From positions 3,688,501 to 3,752,500 of the forward strand of contig NW_018344015.1 of NCBI RefSeq assembly GCF_002099425.1: a stretch of 64,000 nt of DNA, given 5' to 3'. Position 1 is the stretch's first letter. Each line of letters opens with the position of its first letter. Origin of the DNA: Phascolarctos cinereus. Its lineage: Eukaryota; Chordata; Mammalia; Diprotodontia; Phascolarctidae. Made by a program: the position numbers and the translations under genes. Positions 54,451 through 64,000 of the stretch are shown here, one piece after another. The notes under the pieces are model-generated. The model saw nothing but the letters and a program-made list of their open reading frames with translations. It did not search any database and had not been told where the DNA came from.

Positions 54451-55984
54451 TTGTATACATACACACATGCTTATACATATGACGAATACAATAAATACTG
54501 TAGGTGGATAATGAGCTGTACCTAGAATTGGATTAGGAAGAAAAGAGTGGGACAGATTTTACTTGAAAAAATTTCACTGAGTTTTTAATATTTTCCAAGT
54601 TGCTACCTGCTTTTAAAAATCATATTTTAACACAAAGTTTCTCTGTGTGAACAAAAATCAAGAAAGATTGTGATCTAAGAAGAATGAAAATTTAATATTA
54701 TCTTTGCAGCAAATAGACTACAGAATATCAACAATGAAAGATTTGTCCAGGAGATGTGGTATAACCAGGGGATGATTGTAAAAGAATGAGAAGTAACAGG
54801 TGTACAGACTGGAGATTGTAATCATATTTACAAATATCAAAGGGTCAGAGCAAAGAAGACTTTTAACATACTTTGTCAAGTACCTATAGAAAACTCAGGC
54901 ATTGGCATGGATAAGCATTACAGAAGATGAGAAGTCATAGATGAGTTATTATCAACATTGATGGAGGATCCACAACAAAAACATAGTTGATCCATCCTGT
55001 TATCAAAATGAGTACATATTTGTAATATATCATGGTTAATACTGATGTACGTGTTCATATAGCATACAGGTATAGGAAAACATATTAATTCAATATTTGT
55101 TTATGCAGAATGATTAATAATTTAAAAACAATGCATTATTCCACTATGATTAAAATGATATTATCACAATATTTTGTTTTATCCAAATAATAGATATTCC
55201 ATAACTTATAACAGGTCTTTCCAAGAGTGGCTTGTCTTAAGAGATTGATTCCACATTTTGAAGCAAAGGCTGAAGGCTGCTTAAGGCAACCATAAATCTC
55301 CATCATCAAGATACGTTACATGGCTCCATGTGAAGATAAAAAATTCAGACTTATGTCACAGACTGAAAGTCATCGCCTTATTAATCAAAACTTATAGATC
55401 TTTTGGAGGTGAGGGGAGATGATGAGGCTGTATAGTATGATAAAGCAAGAATGTAACAAAGGAATTTGACATTCCCTTATCTTTGTTTTTCCTTAAACTA
55501 AGATCTTATTGAAAGCTACTTTATAAAGGGGAGGGCAAAATAGTGAACAAAATAAAGACCAAGAGAAACAGTGCATATTGACTAAATAAGTAAATTGTGT
55601 GTGACTCATCTACTTTTCTTAGATGAAGATTATTTTCTAAATTTCACTTAGATACAGAGATTGATCTATGATCTCATCAGCATGTATATATTCTTTCAGC
55701 AATGCAGATGACAATTTCTCTCCAGCAGTGCCACTCACAACTTCATATAGGGCAGAATTCTTATCTATAGTTTACATAATATCATACATGAGATCCATCA
55801 AAAGCATTGGACATCTGCTGGTATTTTTTGTTTTGCTAATTCAGTAGTGTTAATTAATGCATCACTGGATGTATCTTAACCCCCAGTCATACTCACCTCC
55901 TGTCTCTAATAATTCCTTTTATATTGCTTCTCAAAGTATATCATTGTTAGATGTATGTATCAATCTCCTTTGTACATTCTTACA
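54451..55984. other. Unassigned sequence, 1.5 kb
   Basis: Nothing recognised. AT-rich, without a credible frame. Confidence 0.35.
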
Positions 55985-56200
55985 ATACTCTTTTCCCTAA
56001 TCGCCACCTCTTAGATTCCCTTGCTTCCTTTAGTTTTCAAGCCAAATGTCACCTTGTCCAAGAGAAATCTCTGGGTATCCCATTCCACCCACCCTTACTT
56101 TCCCTTCTAAGGTTACATTGTCATTACTTGGTATATACCTTATAGATACCTATTTATGAATATCTTATGTTCCCCATTAGTATGTGAGCTCCTTGAGCTT
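55985..56200 (+). mobile_element. L2 3' region, sense
   Basis: CACCTCTTAGATTCCCTTGC, TTCAAGCCAAATGTCACCTT, GTCCAAGAGAAATCTCTGGG, GTTACATTGTCATTACTTGG and TTAGTATGTGAGCTCCTTGA follow L2. Confidence 0.82.
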
Positions 56201-56214
56201 ATTGATTTTGATTG

Positions 56215-56345
56215 ATTATTGATTAATTGAACAAGATTTTTTCCATTGTCATTGAGTCAAGAAGCACCTTACTATAATACTTGCCTTCAAGGAACTTAAA
56301 GTTTAATGAGGGAGATAGTATGCAAATTACTATGTAATACAATGT
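56215..56345 (-). mobile_element. L2 3' tail scrap, antisense
   Basis: TTGCCTTCAAGGAACTTAAA, GTTTAATGAGGGAGATAG and TATGCAAAT resemble the inverted L2 tail. It faces the sense L2 on its left. Confidence 0.5.
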
Positions 56346-57504
56346 ATAGAGTGGGTGGAAGATAATCTCAGAAGGATGATGGATGAAAGATCTGAGAAAG
56401 AAGAGTCTGGGAAATGCATCTTGATATTCATGATATCTTTTATTTTCTTCTGAAATTATGATTGTTAGAAAATTGTCACACACTATCATTCATATTCTAA
56501 TGTAACATATGCCCCCACACACTACTGAGGGAATTTTCTGCCTCAAATCAAATTAGGCAGTTTTAAGAAACTAGAATTCAGGCATGTATGTTATAAGAAA
56601 ACAAACTAGGATTTTGTTTCCATTTTCCTTCTGCTAGTCTAATTACTGCATAAGTAAAGGGATCAAGGTCACTAAGACTCAGATGTCTTATTTCTACACA
56701 AACAATCTCTCTCACATTAAAGTTGCATTCAGAATCAGGGCTATCAAATCCTGACACTTGTCCTGGTAATCATCAACTCATTTATTCCCTTACTATCTAA
56801 GATAAATATCATCTCACTTTTTCCATGCTTCCCTCCATCACAGCTTCTATACTCTTAAAATTTGTTTCAATAGTATACTTTCATACTTTCCAAGATCTCT
56901 CAGTGAAACTTCACTCCACATAGCCTTAAACAAAACCAATTTTTTTCCCAACACAAATAAGAAAACTCATTTTATACTTCTTCCTTTGCCATCTCCAGTC
57001 CAGTCTCTCTTCATCTCTTGATTAAAACAGAAACTCTTGGAATATTGCCCATAAATTAGCTGCAAAGAATAGCATTCAACCAGTCTCCCTATTTTATTTT
57101 TCCTTACCCATTGAATCTTATGCTAGTCACAGAATTTGAAAGTGGCAATTTCTGATTCACTGGCAGAGTGTTGTTGTTAAGAAAATATATTAAATGAATA
57201 TTAATTTGAAAAATAAAATTGAATAATCTGTGTGATCTTTGTTGCCAAAGATTAGGTTCTGGCAAAATAATAAAATGAAAATACTATTCAAATCATGCTT
57301 TATGCTAATCCACTATGGGTTTTATGAGAAGATTAGACAAAATATTAAGAAAATGAACAAGATTTAAAATAACAAGATTCTTGACTCTCAAGAGAAATAA
57401 TTTAAAAAGTAAGAATTGAGGGAAAATAACACTTTTATACTTGAATTCATATTGTAACTTAGTAATCACTAAAACAATTTTATAGTAGTTAAAACAGAAA
57501 AGAA
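56346..57504. other. Unassigned sequence, 1.16 kb
   Basis: 56740-57010 is pyrimidine-rich and might be a much-decayed L2 interior, but no landmark is firm. The rest is unrecognised. Confidence 0.35.
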
Positions 57505-57760
57505 AGTACTTCATGGAGCAGTAGGTAAGAGTACTGGTCTTGGAATCACCAAAACCTCAGTTCAAATCCTGTTTCAGGAATTTATTGACTATGTCATCCC
57601 AGCAAAGTCACTTACGGACTCAGTTTTCTTATCTGTAAAATGGAAATAATAATGGTACTTATCTTACAGGGTTACTGTGAGATTAAAATGTGACAATATA
57701 AATAAAGCACTTTGCAAATATTAAAGTGGTTTGCAAATGTTAAAGTGCTATATAAGATAA
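57505..57760 (+). mobile_element. MIR/THER1 SINE, sense
   Basis: GGAGCAGTAGGTAAGAGTAC head, CAGTTCAAATCCTGTTTCAG, CAAAGTCACTTACGGACTCA, TTTTCTTATCTGTAAAATGG, ACAGGGTTACTGTGAGATTA and AAGCACTTTGCAAATATTAA. The TTTGCAAATATTAAAG stretch is doubled at the 3' end. Confidence 0.9.
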
Positions 57761-57804
57761 GTGGAACAGACTATATAGGTAAGTATCAGCAATAATCAGA
57801 CTAT

Positions 57805-57952
57805 AAACTACTTTATTCATTTAGTAAATGTGCATTTATTAAATATTTACTGTTACCAGGTTCTGGAAATAAAACAAAAAAGAAGATAGCAAAAATTAAC
57901 GCAAAAAAAATTCCTGTCCTCAAGAACCTTACATTCTATTGGGAGAACAATA
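57805..57952 (-). mobile_element. L2 3' tail, antisense
   Basis: TTATTAAATATTTACTGTTA, AGGTTCTGGAAATAAAAC, TTCCTGTCCTCAAGAACCTT and ACATTCTATTGGGAGAACAA. Confidence 0.75.
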
Positions 57953-58112
57953 TGTACACAAATAATTATATGAATGCATGCATGTATGCATGTATATATT
58001 ATATATATATGTATGTGTATATTTTGCATATCATATATATATACAAATTACATTATGTCTTATATATACATACATGTATGTGTGTGAGCTTGTATACATG
58101 CATGCATGTATT
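57953..58112. repeat. (TATG/CATG/TA)n microsatellite
   Basis: TATG, ATGC and TATA units cover about 160 bases. Confidence 0.9.
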
Positions 58113-58369
58113 AGATATAATGTATTTTGCTAGGGACAGCCCCTAGGAACTAGGGATATCATCTTATAGGAGGTAGTACTTGGGATAAGCTCTGAAAAAA
58201 GTTGAGTCATTTATGAGGCAGAAGTGAGAAGTACATGCATGCCAGCAATACGAGATAGTTCTTGCAAGGCACAGGGGTAACAAAACTAGGGGAAAAAAAA
58301 GAGAAAAGAAAACTTGAAAGTTGCTTGAAAGAAAATGTGTTTGAAATAGTGTTATACCTCCCAATACAT

Positions 58370-58785
58370 CCTCCACACAGCTGCCAAAGTGATATTCCTA
58401 AAGTATAGGTCTTCTGTAATTCTTCATCTTGAAAATCTTCAAGTGACTTCATTTTATCTGTAAGATAAAAGTAGGAGAGTCATTTTTTGGCATATAAAAC
58501 ACTTCACAACCTAAACCCAACTCTCCTTTCAAGCTTGATTGCACATTACTTCCATTTATGAATTCTATAGCTTACTCAAACTGGTCTTTATACTGTTTTC
58601 CATACATGAAAATCTATTTCCCCTCTCTGTGTCTTAATTCTGGTGATCTCTCATTCCTAGAATGCATTCCATCCTCAATTCTGCTCTTAGTAACCCTAAC
58701 TTCCTTTAATTTTCAGTTCAAGGACTACCATTTTTGAAGACTTCCCTGATCCTTCCAGTTACTAACACTAGTACCTGTCTCCCCA
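58370..58785 (+). mobile_element. L2 3' half, sense, long and collinear
   Basis: AAAGTGATATTCCTAAAGTA, AATCTTCAAGTGACTTCATT, TAAAACACTTCACAACCTAA, CTTGATTGCACATTACTTCC, AACTGGTCTTTATACTG, TAGAATGCATTCCATCCTCA, AACTTCCTTTAATTTTCAGT and GAAGACTTCCCTGATCCTTC match L2 step by step over about 400 bases. Confidence 0.9.
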
Positions 58786-58804
58786 ATGCCTATATTTATA
58801 TTGT

Positions 58805-58945
58805 ACCAGTGTGTCTGAGTGTGTGTGTATGCACACATACATATATATATGCACATACATGTGTCTATTATATATGTATATATGCACACACATGTATGTA
58901 TCTATGTATATATATGTGTGTGTACGTATATACATATATATTCAT
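58805..58945. repeat. (TG/TATG)n microsatellite
   Basis: TGTG, CACA and TATA units follow the L2 end directly. Confidence 0.92.
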
Positions 58946-59354
58946 ATTATTTTTCCAAATAAATGTAATTTCCTTTTAGACAAAGAGGTTTTCTTTTGCC
59001 TTTCTTTGCCTGGCTTTCCTCATTACTCTAGATATTTGGATCTTATCCATGCAAAACAGTTTTTTAAACTTTATGCAGAATAGTGTGTCTATTTTTCCTT
59101 TGACAGTCTGTCTTTCCCACAATTCATTAAAAAATCTTTCCATGGCCATAGTTGTAAAAGATGCACATTCTTCTATTCTCTTTGTTTTAATTTATTTTTA
59201 TAATAATGTAGCTTTTATATTTGTCATTTTTTCATTTTCAATTTACTATAGCATATCAATCTACAGATTGACAACATTTATTGGACCAATTCCATATGAG
59301 AGGAAAACTGTTAATTAGGTTCCATCATTTAACACAAATAAATGACACATGAAG

Positions 59355-59605
59355 AGAAGTACAATGAGGTTGTTAGCAGAGTGTTATAAGTGGCATCTGG
59401 GAAATCTGTTTCAAACCCAGCCTCAGACATTTACTAGCTATGTGACAAAGGACAAAGGACCTTCACCCTTAATTTCCTCATCACTTATTAGAGATGATGA
59501 TAACATCTATTTTGTAGGGTTGTTTTCAGAATTAAATAAAATGATTTGTGGAAAGTGCTTTGCAAACATTAAAGTGTCAAATAAATGTTGATGATGATAA
59601 TGAAA
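59355..59605 (+). mobile_element. MIR/THER1 SINE, sense
   Basis: GTTTCAAACCCAGCCTCAGA, CATTTACTAGCTATGTGAC, TAATTTCCTCATCACTTATT, TTTGTAGGGTTGTTTTCAGA, AAAGTGCTTTGCAAACATTA and AAATGTTGATGATGA. Confidence 0.9.
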
Positions 59606-59614
59606 AAAACCCAT

Positions 59615-59815
59615 TCCCCAATAAGTGGTCAAAAATTGTGAATTCTTTTAAAAAAGTATACTTACAAACTCTTAATCAGCAAATAAATGATTGCTTTAAA
59701 TCACTAATGATAAAGAAGTACACATTAAAACAACTCTGAGGCTTATGCTTACACCTAGCAAATTGCCAAAAATAATAGACACTGGAAATTCTCAATGTGG
59801 GAAAGGCAACTGAAA
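59615..59815 (+). mobile_element. Old L1 ORF2 fragment
   Basis: CATTCCCCAATAAGTGGTCA, AAATCACTAATGATAAAG, ACATTAAAACAACTCTGAGG, TTACACCTAGCAAATTGCC and CACTGGAAATTCTCAATGTG match the L1 ORF2 stretch that encodes the NKWSKxMNRYLS to ITQRLAN region (compare 13255-13450). Confidence 0.7.
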
Positions 59816-61495
59816 GTTAGGCAGACCTTTGGCAGACCTTTGAATTGTTACTGAAAAGGCTAGGAAAAAACTGGTAAATGTGTGAGAAAAATTATCATTT
59901 CCCCCACTTATAGCTCCAGAAATTTTCCAATGACTCCAGTTATCTCGGACCTTTTCAAAATCCTCTTTCTGGCAACTTTCCTCAGCTACCAGCAGATGAA
60001 ACACATGCACTGTTCCCTTCCCCACCTCACACTCCAATTTCTTTCAATGCAGTTCTCCTTACCCTCCACCAAACGGTAGCTGTTTCCTGGGGACCAGCTT
60101 CACTTTTCCAGTTCCTCTTCTAAACTGTGTCATGGAACAGGACTTCTGTGAGCCAAGATGGCAGAATAAGAAGTAAATCACTCTCACCCTCCCTTACTGA
60201 TCTCTAAAAGCCCAGAAAAAATCACCTCAGGAAAAACCCTGGGAATGGCTGAGCCAGGAGAAAGATGGAGTGCAGCAGTCTTGTAGCTCAGGAAGCTCTG
60301 GAGATTAATGGAAAAGGTCCCTCTCACTCTAGGGCAAGGGGAGCAGTACAGGACAAGAAGCATCCCAACAAGCCATTGTCAAGTCTCACCTCAGAAAACT
60401 AGGAGGAGATCCCAAGCCCCAGGGTGGTGGAGCAGGCAAATGCCAACACCAAGACTCCCAAGTGCCTCAGCACAGGCAGGGGAACTGGTAGACATCAGCT
60501 TGGAAAACCATCATGTGCACCAACATTCTCCAGCATTCAAATGCCCAGTACCTCAGCACAACTCCAGGAAGCACAACTTCAGAGGGCAAAGCTCTAGGCT
60601 GGCAGATGTCCTCCAGCAACAAAACAGTTGAGTGATTTAAAGAAGCCCAGGTGTCCAGGTGTCCTACAGGGGCCAGACTCCTCACCCACACCATAAGAGC
60701 TCCAATGATGCTGACCCCAGATCAGCACTAGTACACAGACCTGTACATCTGCCAGCTGCCAGCACCAGAGCTGCCAGCATTGGAACCCTAGCATACAAAG
60801 CCAGTGGCAAGGTCCAGGGCTCTCAGCACAGTTCCCCCTGCACTGCATGAGGACAGCTGAATTTTAAAAGCTAGGAAATAGATAAATACCATGAACAAAA
60901 ATCAGAAATGAACGAAGATCATAGATTATTATTATTATAGGGATGGGGAAGAGCAAGGTACAAATTCAGAAGAGGACAACACTGTCAATACAGCCACGTC
61001 CAAAACATCAAAGGCGGAATATCAACTCTTCTCAAGACCAAAAAGCAAATAAGAGAAGTAGAAAAGAAATTGGGAAAAGAAATGAGAGATATGTAAAAGA
61101 GTGGATAGCTTGCAAGTCATATGATTATCTCGATCAATGCATTCTTGTTAAAACCCATTCTTATTAAAAAAGACTAGAATCCATAGGAATAATTGAATTC
61201 TTCCTTAAAATAATAGATAACATCTATGTAAAACCATCAGCAAGCATTCTATGAAATGAGAATAAGCTAGAAGCATTTCCAATAAGATCAGGGGTGAAAC
61301 AAGGATATCCATTATCACCACTGTTATTCAATATAGTACTAGAAATGATAGCTGTAGCAAGTAGAGAAGAATTTAAAGGAATTAGAACAGGCAAAGAAGA
61401 AACAAAGCTATCATTCTTTGCAGGTGATCTGATGGTATACTTAGAAAATCCTAGAGAATCAATTATAAAATACTTGAAATAATAAACAACTTTAG

Positions 61496-61654
61496 GGGCA
61501 GCTACATGTGCAGTGGATAGAGCACCAGCCCTGGAGTCAGGAGGATTTAAGTTCAAATTCAACCTTAGACACTTGACACTTAGTAGCTGTGTGACCCTGG
61601 GCAAGTTACTTAACCCCATTGCCCAGTCAAAAATTAATAATAATAATAATAAGT
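61496..61654 (+). mobile_element. MAR1-like SINE inserted in L1
   Basis: GGGCAGCTACATGTGCAGTG head, GAGCACCAGCCCTGGAGTCA, AAGTTCAAATTCAACCTTAG, ACTTGACACTTAGTAGCTGT, GTGACCCTGGGCAAGTTACT, AACCCCATTGCCCAGTC and an AAT-rich tail. The target-site duplication AATAAACAACTTTAG (61481-61495) recurs as AATAAAACAACTTTAG (61655-61670). Confidence 0.95.
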
Positions 61655-62627
61655 AATAAAACAACTTTAGCAAAGTTTCAGGGTATAAAATAAACCCATA
61701 AATCACTGGCATTTCTTTATATTACTAATACAGCCCAATAGCAAGAAATAGATAGAGAAATTACACTTAAAGTTACTGTAGACTTTGTAAAATATTTGGG
61801 AATCCACTAGCAAAAACAAACCCAGGAACTACGTGAACACAATCAGAAAACACTTTCCACACAAATAAAGTCATCTAAATAATTGAAAAAAATATCAATT
61901 CCTCATGGGTAGGCCAAGTTAATATAATAAAAATGATAATTTTACCTAAATTAAATTACTTATTGAGTGCCGTATCAATCAAACTAACAAAAAATATTTT
62001 ATAGAGCAAGAAAAAATAATAACAAAATTCATCTGGAAGAACAAAAGGTCCAAAATACCAAAGGAGTTAATGAAAACAAATACTAGGGAAGGTGGCCTAG
62101 CTATACCAGATCATCCATCATTAAAACTACTTGTACTAGCTAAGAAATAAAGTGGTGGATCAATGGAATAGATTAGATAAAAAAGACACAACAGTCAATG
62201 ACTATAACAACCTAGTATTTGATAAATCCAAAGACTCCACCTTCTGGTATAAGAATTCATTATTCAACAAAAGCTGCTGGGAAAACTGGAAAATAGTGTA
62301 GCAAAAAGTAAGAATAGACCAACATCTTACACTCTATACAAAGACAAAGTCAGAAAGGGTACACAATTTAGATGTAAAGGTTAATACTATAAGCAAACTA
62401 CAATACTATAAGCAAGGAATAGATAACTTGTCAAATCTACAAAGAAAGGAAGAATTTCTGGCCAAACAAGAGATAGAAAACATTAAGAAATGCAAAATGG
62501 ATAGTTTTGATTACATTAAATTTAAAAGTTTTTGTACAAAGTCAATGCGCCCAAGATCAAAAGGGAAGCAAAAAGCTGGGAAACATTTTTAATAGCCAGT
62601 GTCTCTGATAAAGGCCTCATTTCTAAT

Positions 62628-62655
62628 ACACACACACACACACATACACACATTT
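62628..62655. repeat. (CA)n in L1 ORF2
   Basis: ACACAC units with one CATA break. They sit at the same ORF2 place as the (TATG)n at 31335-31417. Confidence 0.93.
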
Positions 62656-62663
62656 TTATAATA

Positions 62664-62744
62664 TATCCATTGGGGAATGACTTGTACTCTTAGGAATTTG
62701 ACTAAGTCAAATTCCTAAGAGTACAAGTCATTCCCCAATGGATA
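62664..62744. repeat. Perfect inverted repeat, 39-base arms with a 3-base spacer
   Basis: Left arm 62664-62702, spacer TAA 62703-62705, right arm 62706-62744. No mismatch was found when the arms were compared base by base. The right arm is the normal L1 ORF2 sequence that leads into TAAATGGTCAAAGGATATGA. The left arm is its inverted copy and replaces nothing recognisable. Confidence 0.97.
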
Positions 62745-63325
62745 AATGGTCAAAGGATATGAACAGACAGTTTTCAAAGGAAGAAATTAAAGCTATCTAT
62801 AGCCATATGAAAAAATTTGATTAGAGAAATGCAAATCAAAACATTTCTGAGGTACTACAACCTACCTATCAGATTGGCTAACATGACAAAACAGGAAAAT
62901 GATAAATGTTGGAGAAGATATGAGGAAATTGGTGCAATAATCATGGCTGGTGGAGTTGCAAAGTGATCCAACCCTTCTGGAGAGCTATGCCCAAAGGGCT
63001 ATAAAACTGTGTGTACCCTTTGATCCAGCAATAACACTTTAAAGTCTATATCCCAAAGAGATCATAAAAGTGGAAAATGCATGTACATGTACAAAAGTAT
63101 TTTTAGCAGCTGTTTTCATGGTGGCCAAGAATTGGAAATTGAGGGGATGTCCATCAATTAGGGAATGGATGAACAAGTTGTGGTATATGAGTATAATGGA
63201 ATAATATTGTGCTATAAGAAATGGTGAACATGAAGACTTCAGAAGAAAATTACAAACACTTATAAGAACTGATGCTGAGTGAAATGAGCAGAACTAGGAG
63301 AACATTGTACACAGTAACTCTCTGC

Positions 63326-63628
63326 TTCAGGCCATGAACATAAGAAGTCTCCCCAGGGTTAGAAAGACCATCTCCACTGGCCTCTTATAGGTGAGCCTTT
63401 CTCTGGGGTGGGTCACAGTGAGATATCAAAGTTCAAATTCTGTTTCATCTAGTGACTGAGTAGTTGGTGTCTGTTAACATCAGCATGTCTCACGTTCCAC
63501 AAGGCTAGCTATTGGCTAGGTGGGGGAGCACCTCACTTCTCTCCCAAGATGTCCTTCAATTCATTATGATTTCTGTTGGAAGTTAGGCAGGGTAATTTAA
63601 ATTCCTCAGGCAACCTACTGAAACAGGA
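63326..63628. other. Unassigned sequence
   Basis: Fairly GC-rich for the window, for example TTCTCTGGGGTGGGTCACAG. No family was recognised. Confidence 0.35.
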
Positions 63629-63940
63629 CATGGGTTTTGAACCTGTGGTCCATGTACCTCCAGTGGATATATGGATAAATTCCATGGGGTCTGTGAACTT
63701 GGATGGGGGAAAATATAAATCTTTATTGCACTTACTTTGAATTGAAATCCAGTATTTTCTTCAATTCTAAATATAAGCAACAAACCATAGCAATATCAGC
63801 AATTCCTGTAATATTATCAAAGATAGAAATCACAAATATTTTCATATGACATTAGAGTTGCAGATATCTCAAAATACTTTTTATGCTTGTTACTATTTTG
63901 AAATTGCTGTAGTTATTCGACCTTCCCCTAAATAGCAATT
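63629..63940 (+). mobile_element. hAT-like non-autonomous DNA transposon
   Basis: CATGGGTTTTGAACCTGTGG resembles a CAGGGGTTCTTAACCTGGGG terminal repeat. Next come GGGTCTGTGAACTTGGATGG, AAATCTTTATTGCACTTACT, TTCTTCAATTCTAAATATAA, GAAATCACAAATATTTTCAT and TACTTTTTATGCTTGTTACT. I know this series from mammal-wide repeats but cannot name the subfamily. It shares its first part with 51299-51490. Confidence 0.6.
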
Positions 63941-64000
63941 TGTAGTTGTTCACTTGTTTCAGTTATGTTCAACTCTTTGTAAACCCAGTTGGAGTTTCTT
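63941..64000 (-). mobile_element. SINE tail at window edge
   Basis: TAGTTGTTCACTTGTTTCAG, TTATGTTCAACTCTTTGTAA and ACCCAGTTGGAGTTTCTT match the inverted tail of the SINE at 50575. It runs off the window. Confidence 0.75.

Larger units (their letters stand above)
60150..63325 (+). mobile_element. L1 LINE with 5'UTR, ORF1 start, internal deletion and ORF2 end
   Basis: The 5' tip GTGAGCCAAGATGGCAGAAT at 60150 is followed by about 740 bases of GC-rich 5'UTR and an ORF1 start near 60891. ORF1 is lost after the coiled-coil start. At about 61117 the sequence jumps into the reverse transcriptase, then reads [20 protein letters not shown] (61294-61482) and a catalytic box FAGD in place of FADD at about 61416. 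A SINE interrupts at 61496-61654. ORF2 then continues to about 63325 (NKLWYMSIME-type end), where the 3'UTR is missing. A (CA)n and a long hairpin lie at 62628-62744. Many stops make it dead. Confidence 0.9.

Noticed and set aside
60308-60631. 107-codon frame in the GC-rich part of the L1
   Set aside because: It falls in the L1 5'UTR, which is non-coding, and has no homology that I recognise.
1-64000. CRISPR array, tRNA or rRNA genes, bacterial operons
   Set aside because: No regularly spaced repeats and no intact tRNA fold. The tRNA-like boxes found all belong to SINEs.
1-64000. Endogenous retrovirus or LTR element
   Set aside because: No paired LTRs, primer-binding site or gag, pol or env-like stretch was recognised; all reverse transcriptase pieces are of LINE type.

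Overview
This window looks like gene-free, AT-rich marsupial DNA (intergenic or deep-intronic). An opossum such as Monodelphis is the best guess. The evidence is the repeat content: marsupial-type L1 LINEs with two distinct 3' tails, ORF1-only half-L1 (HAL1-like) elements, an RTE LINE, tRNA-derived SINEs of the kind described as MAR1/MON1, and many old L2, L3/CR1, MIR/THER1 and MIR3 fossils. I found no host gene with convincing exons, no rRNA or tRNA gene, and no CRISPR array. I recognised no retrovirus or LTR element. Family names rest on remembered consensus sequences, because no search could be run.

Layout. 1-1.5 kb: an L2-clade LINE in two opposite-facing halves. 2.1-5.6 kb: a (TTC)n tract, L1 scraps, a SINE and a plus-strand ORF1-only half-L1. 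7.3-14.2 kb: a mosaic of five L1 pieces in both orientations, ending in a plus-strand L1 with ORF1 and ORF2 but a large internal deletion. 14.9-20.6 kb: L2, MIR and MIR3 fossils, including an L2 that holds two SINE-type insertions. 20.6-26.1 kb: a block dropped into that L2, made of a HAL1-like element, a second copy of its 5' region, and the 5' half of an RTE LINE. 26.1-28.6 kb: more L2, one copy holding a SINE with target-site duplications. 28.65-29.03 kb: a long polypyrimidine tract. 30.7-31.8 kb: a plus-strand L1. 31.9-39.7 kb: an older minus-strand L1 split by an L2 and by a second HAL1-like element. 39.7-43.5 kb: a third HAL1-like element fused to an L1 ORF2/3' end. 45-47.9 kb: L1, L2, L3 and SINE fossils. 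48.0-50.1 kb: a well-kept 5'-truncated L1. 50.2-59.8 kb: SINEs, L2, L3, MIR and microsatellites. 60.15-63.3 kb: a plus-strand L1 with its 5'UTR, an internal deletion, a SINE insertion and a striking 39-bp hairpin.

How the parts relate. Autonomous L1 copies supply ORF2. The HAL1-like copies keep the 5'UTR, ORF1 and 3' tail but no ORF2, so they presumably moved in trans. One SINE type ends in a short A-rich tail after a CCAATTGCC-like motif (in marsupials linked to RTE). The MIR/THER1 copies belong with L2. No intact ORF2 remains: every copy seen is broken into short frames.
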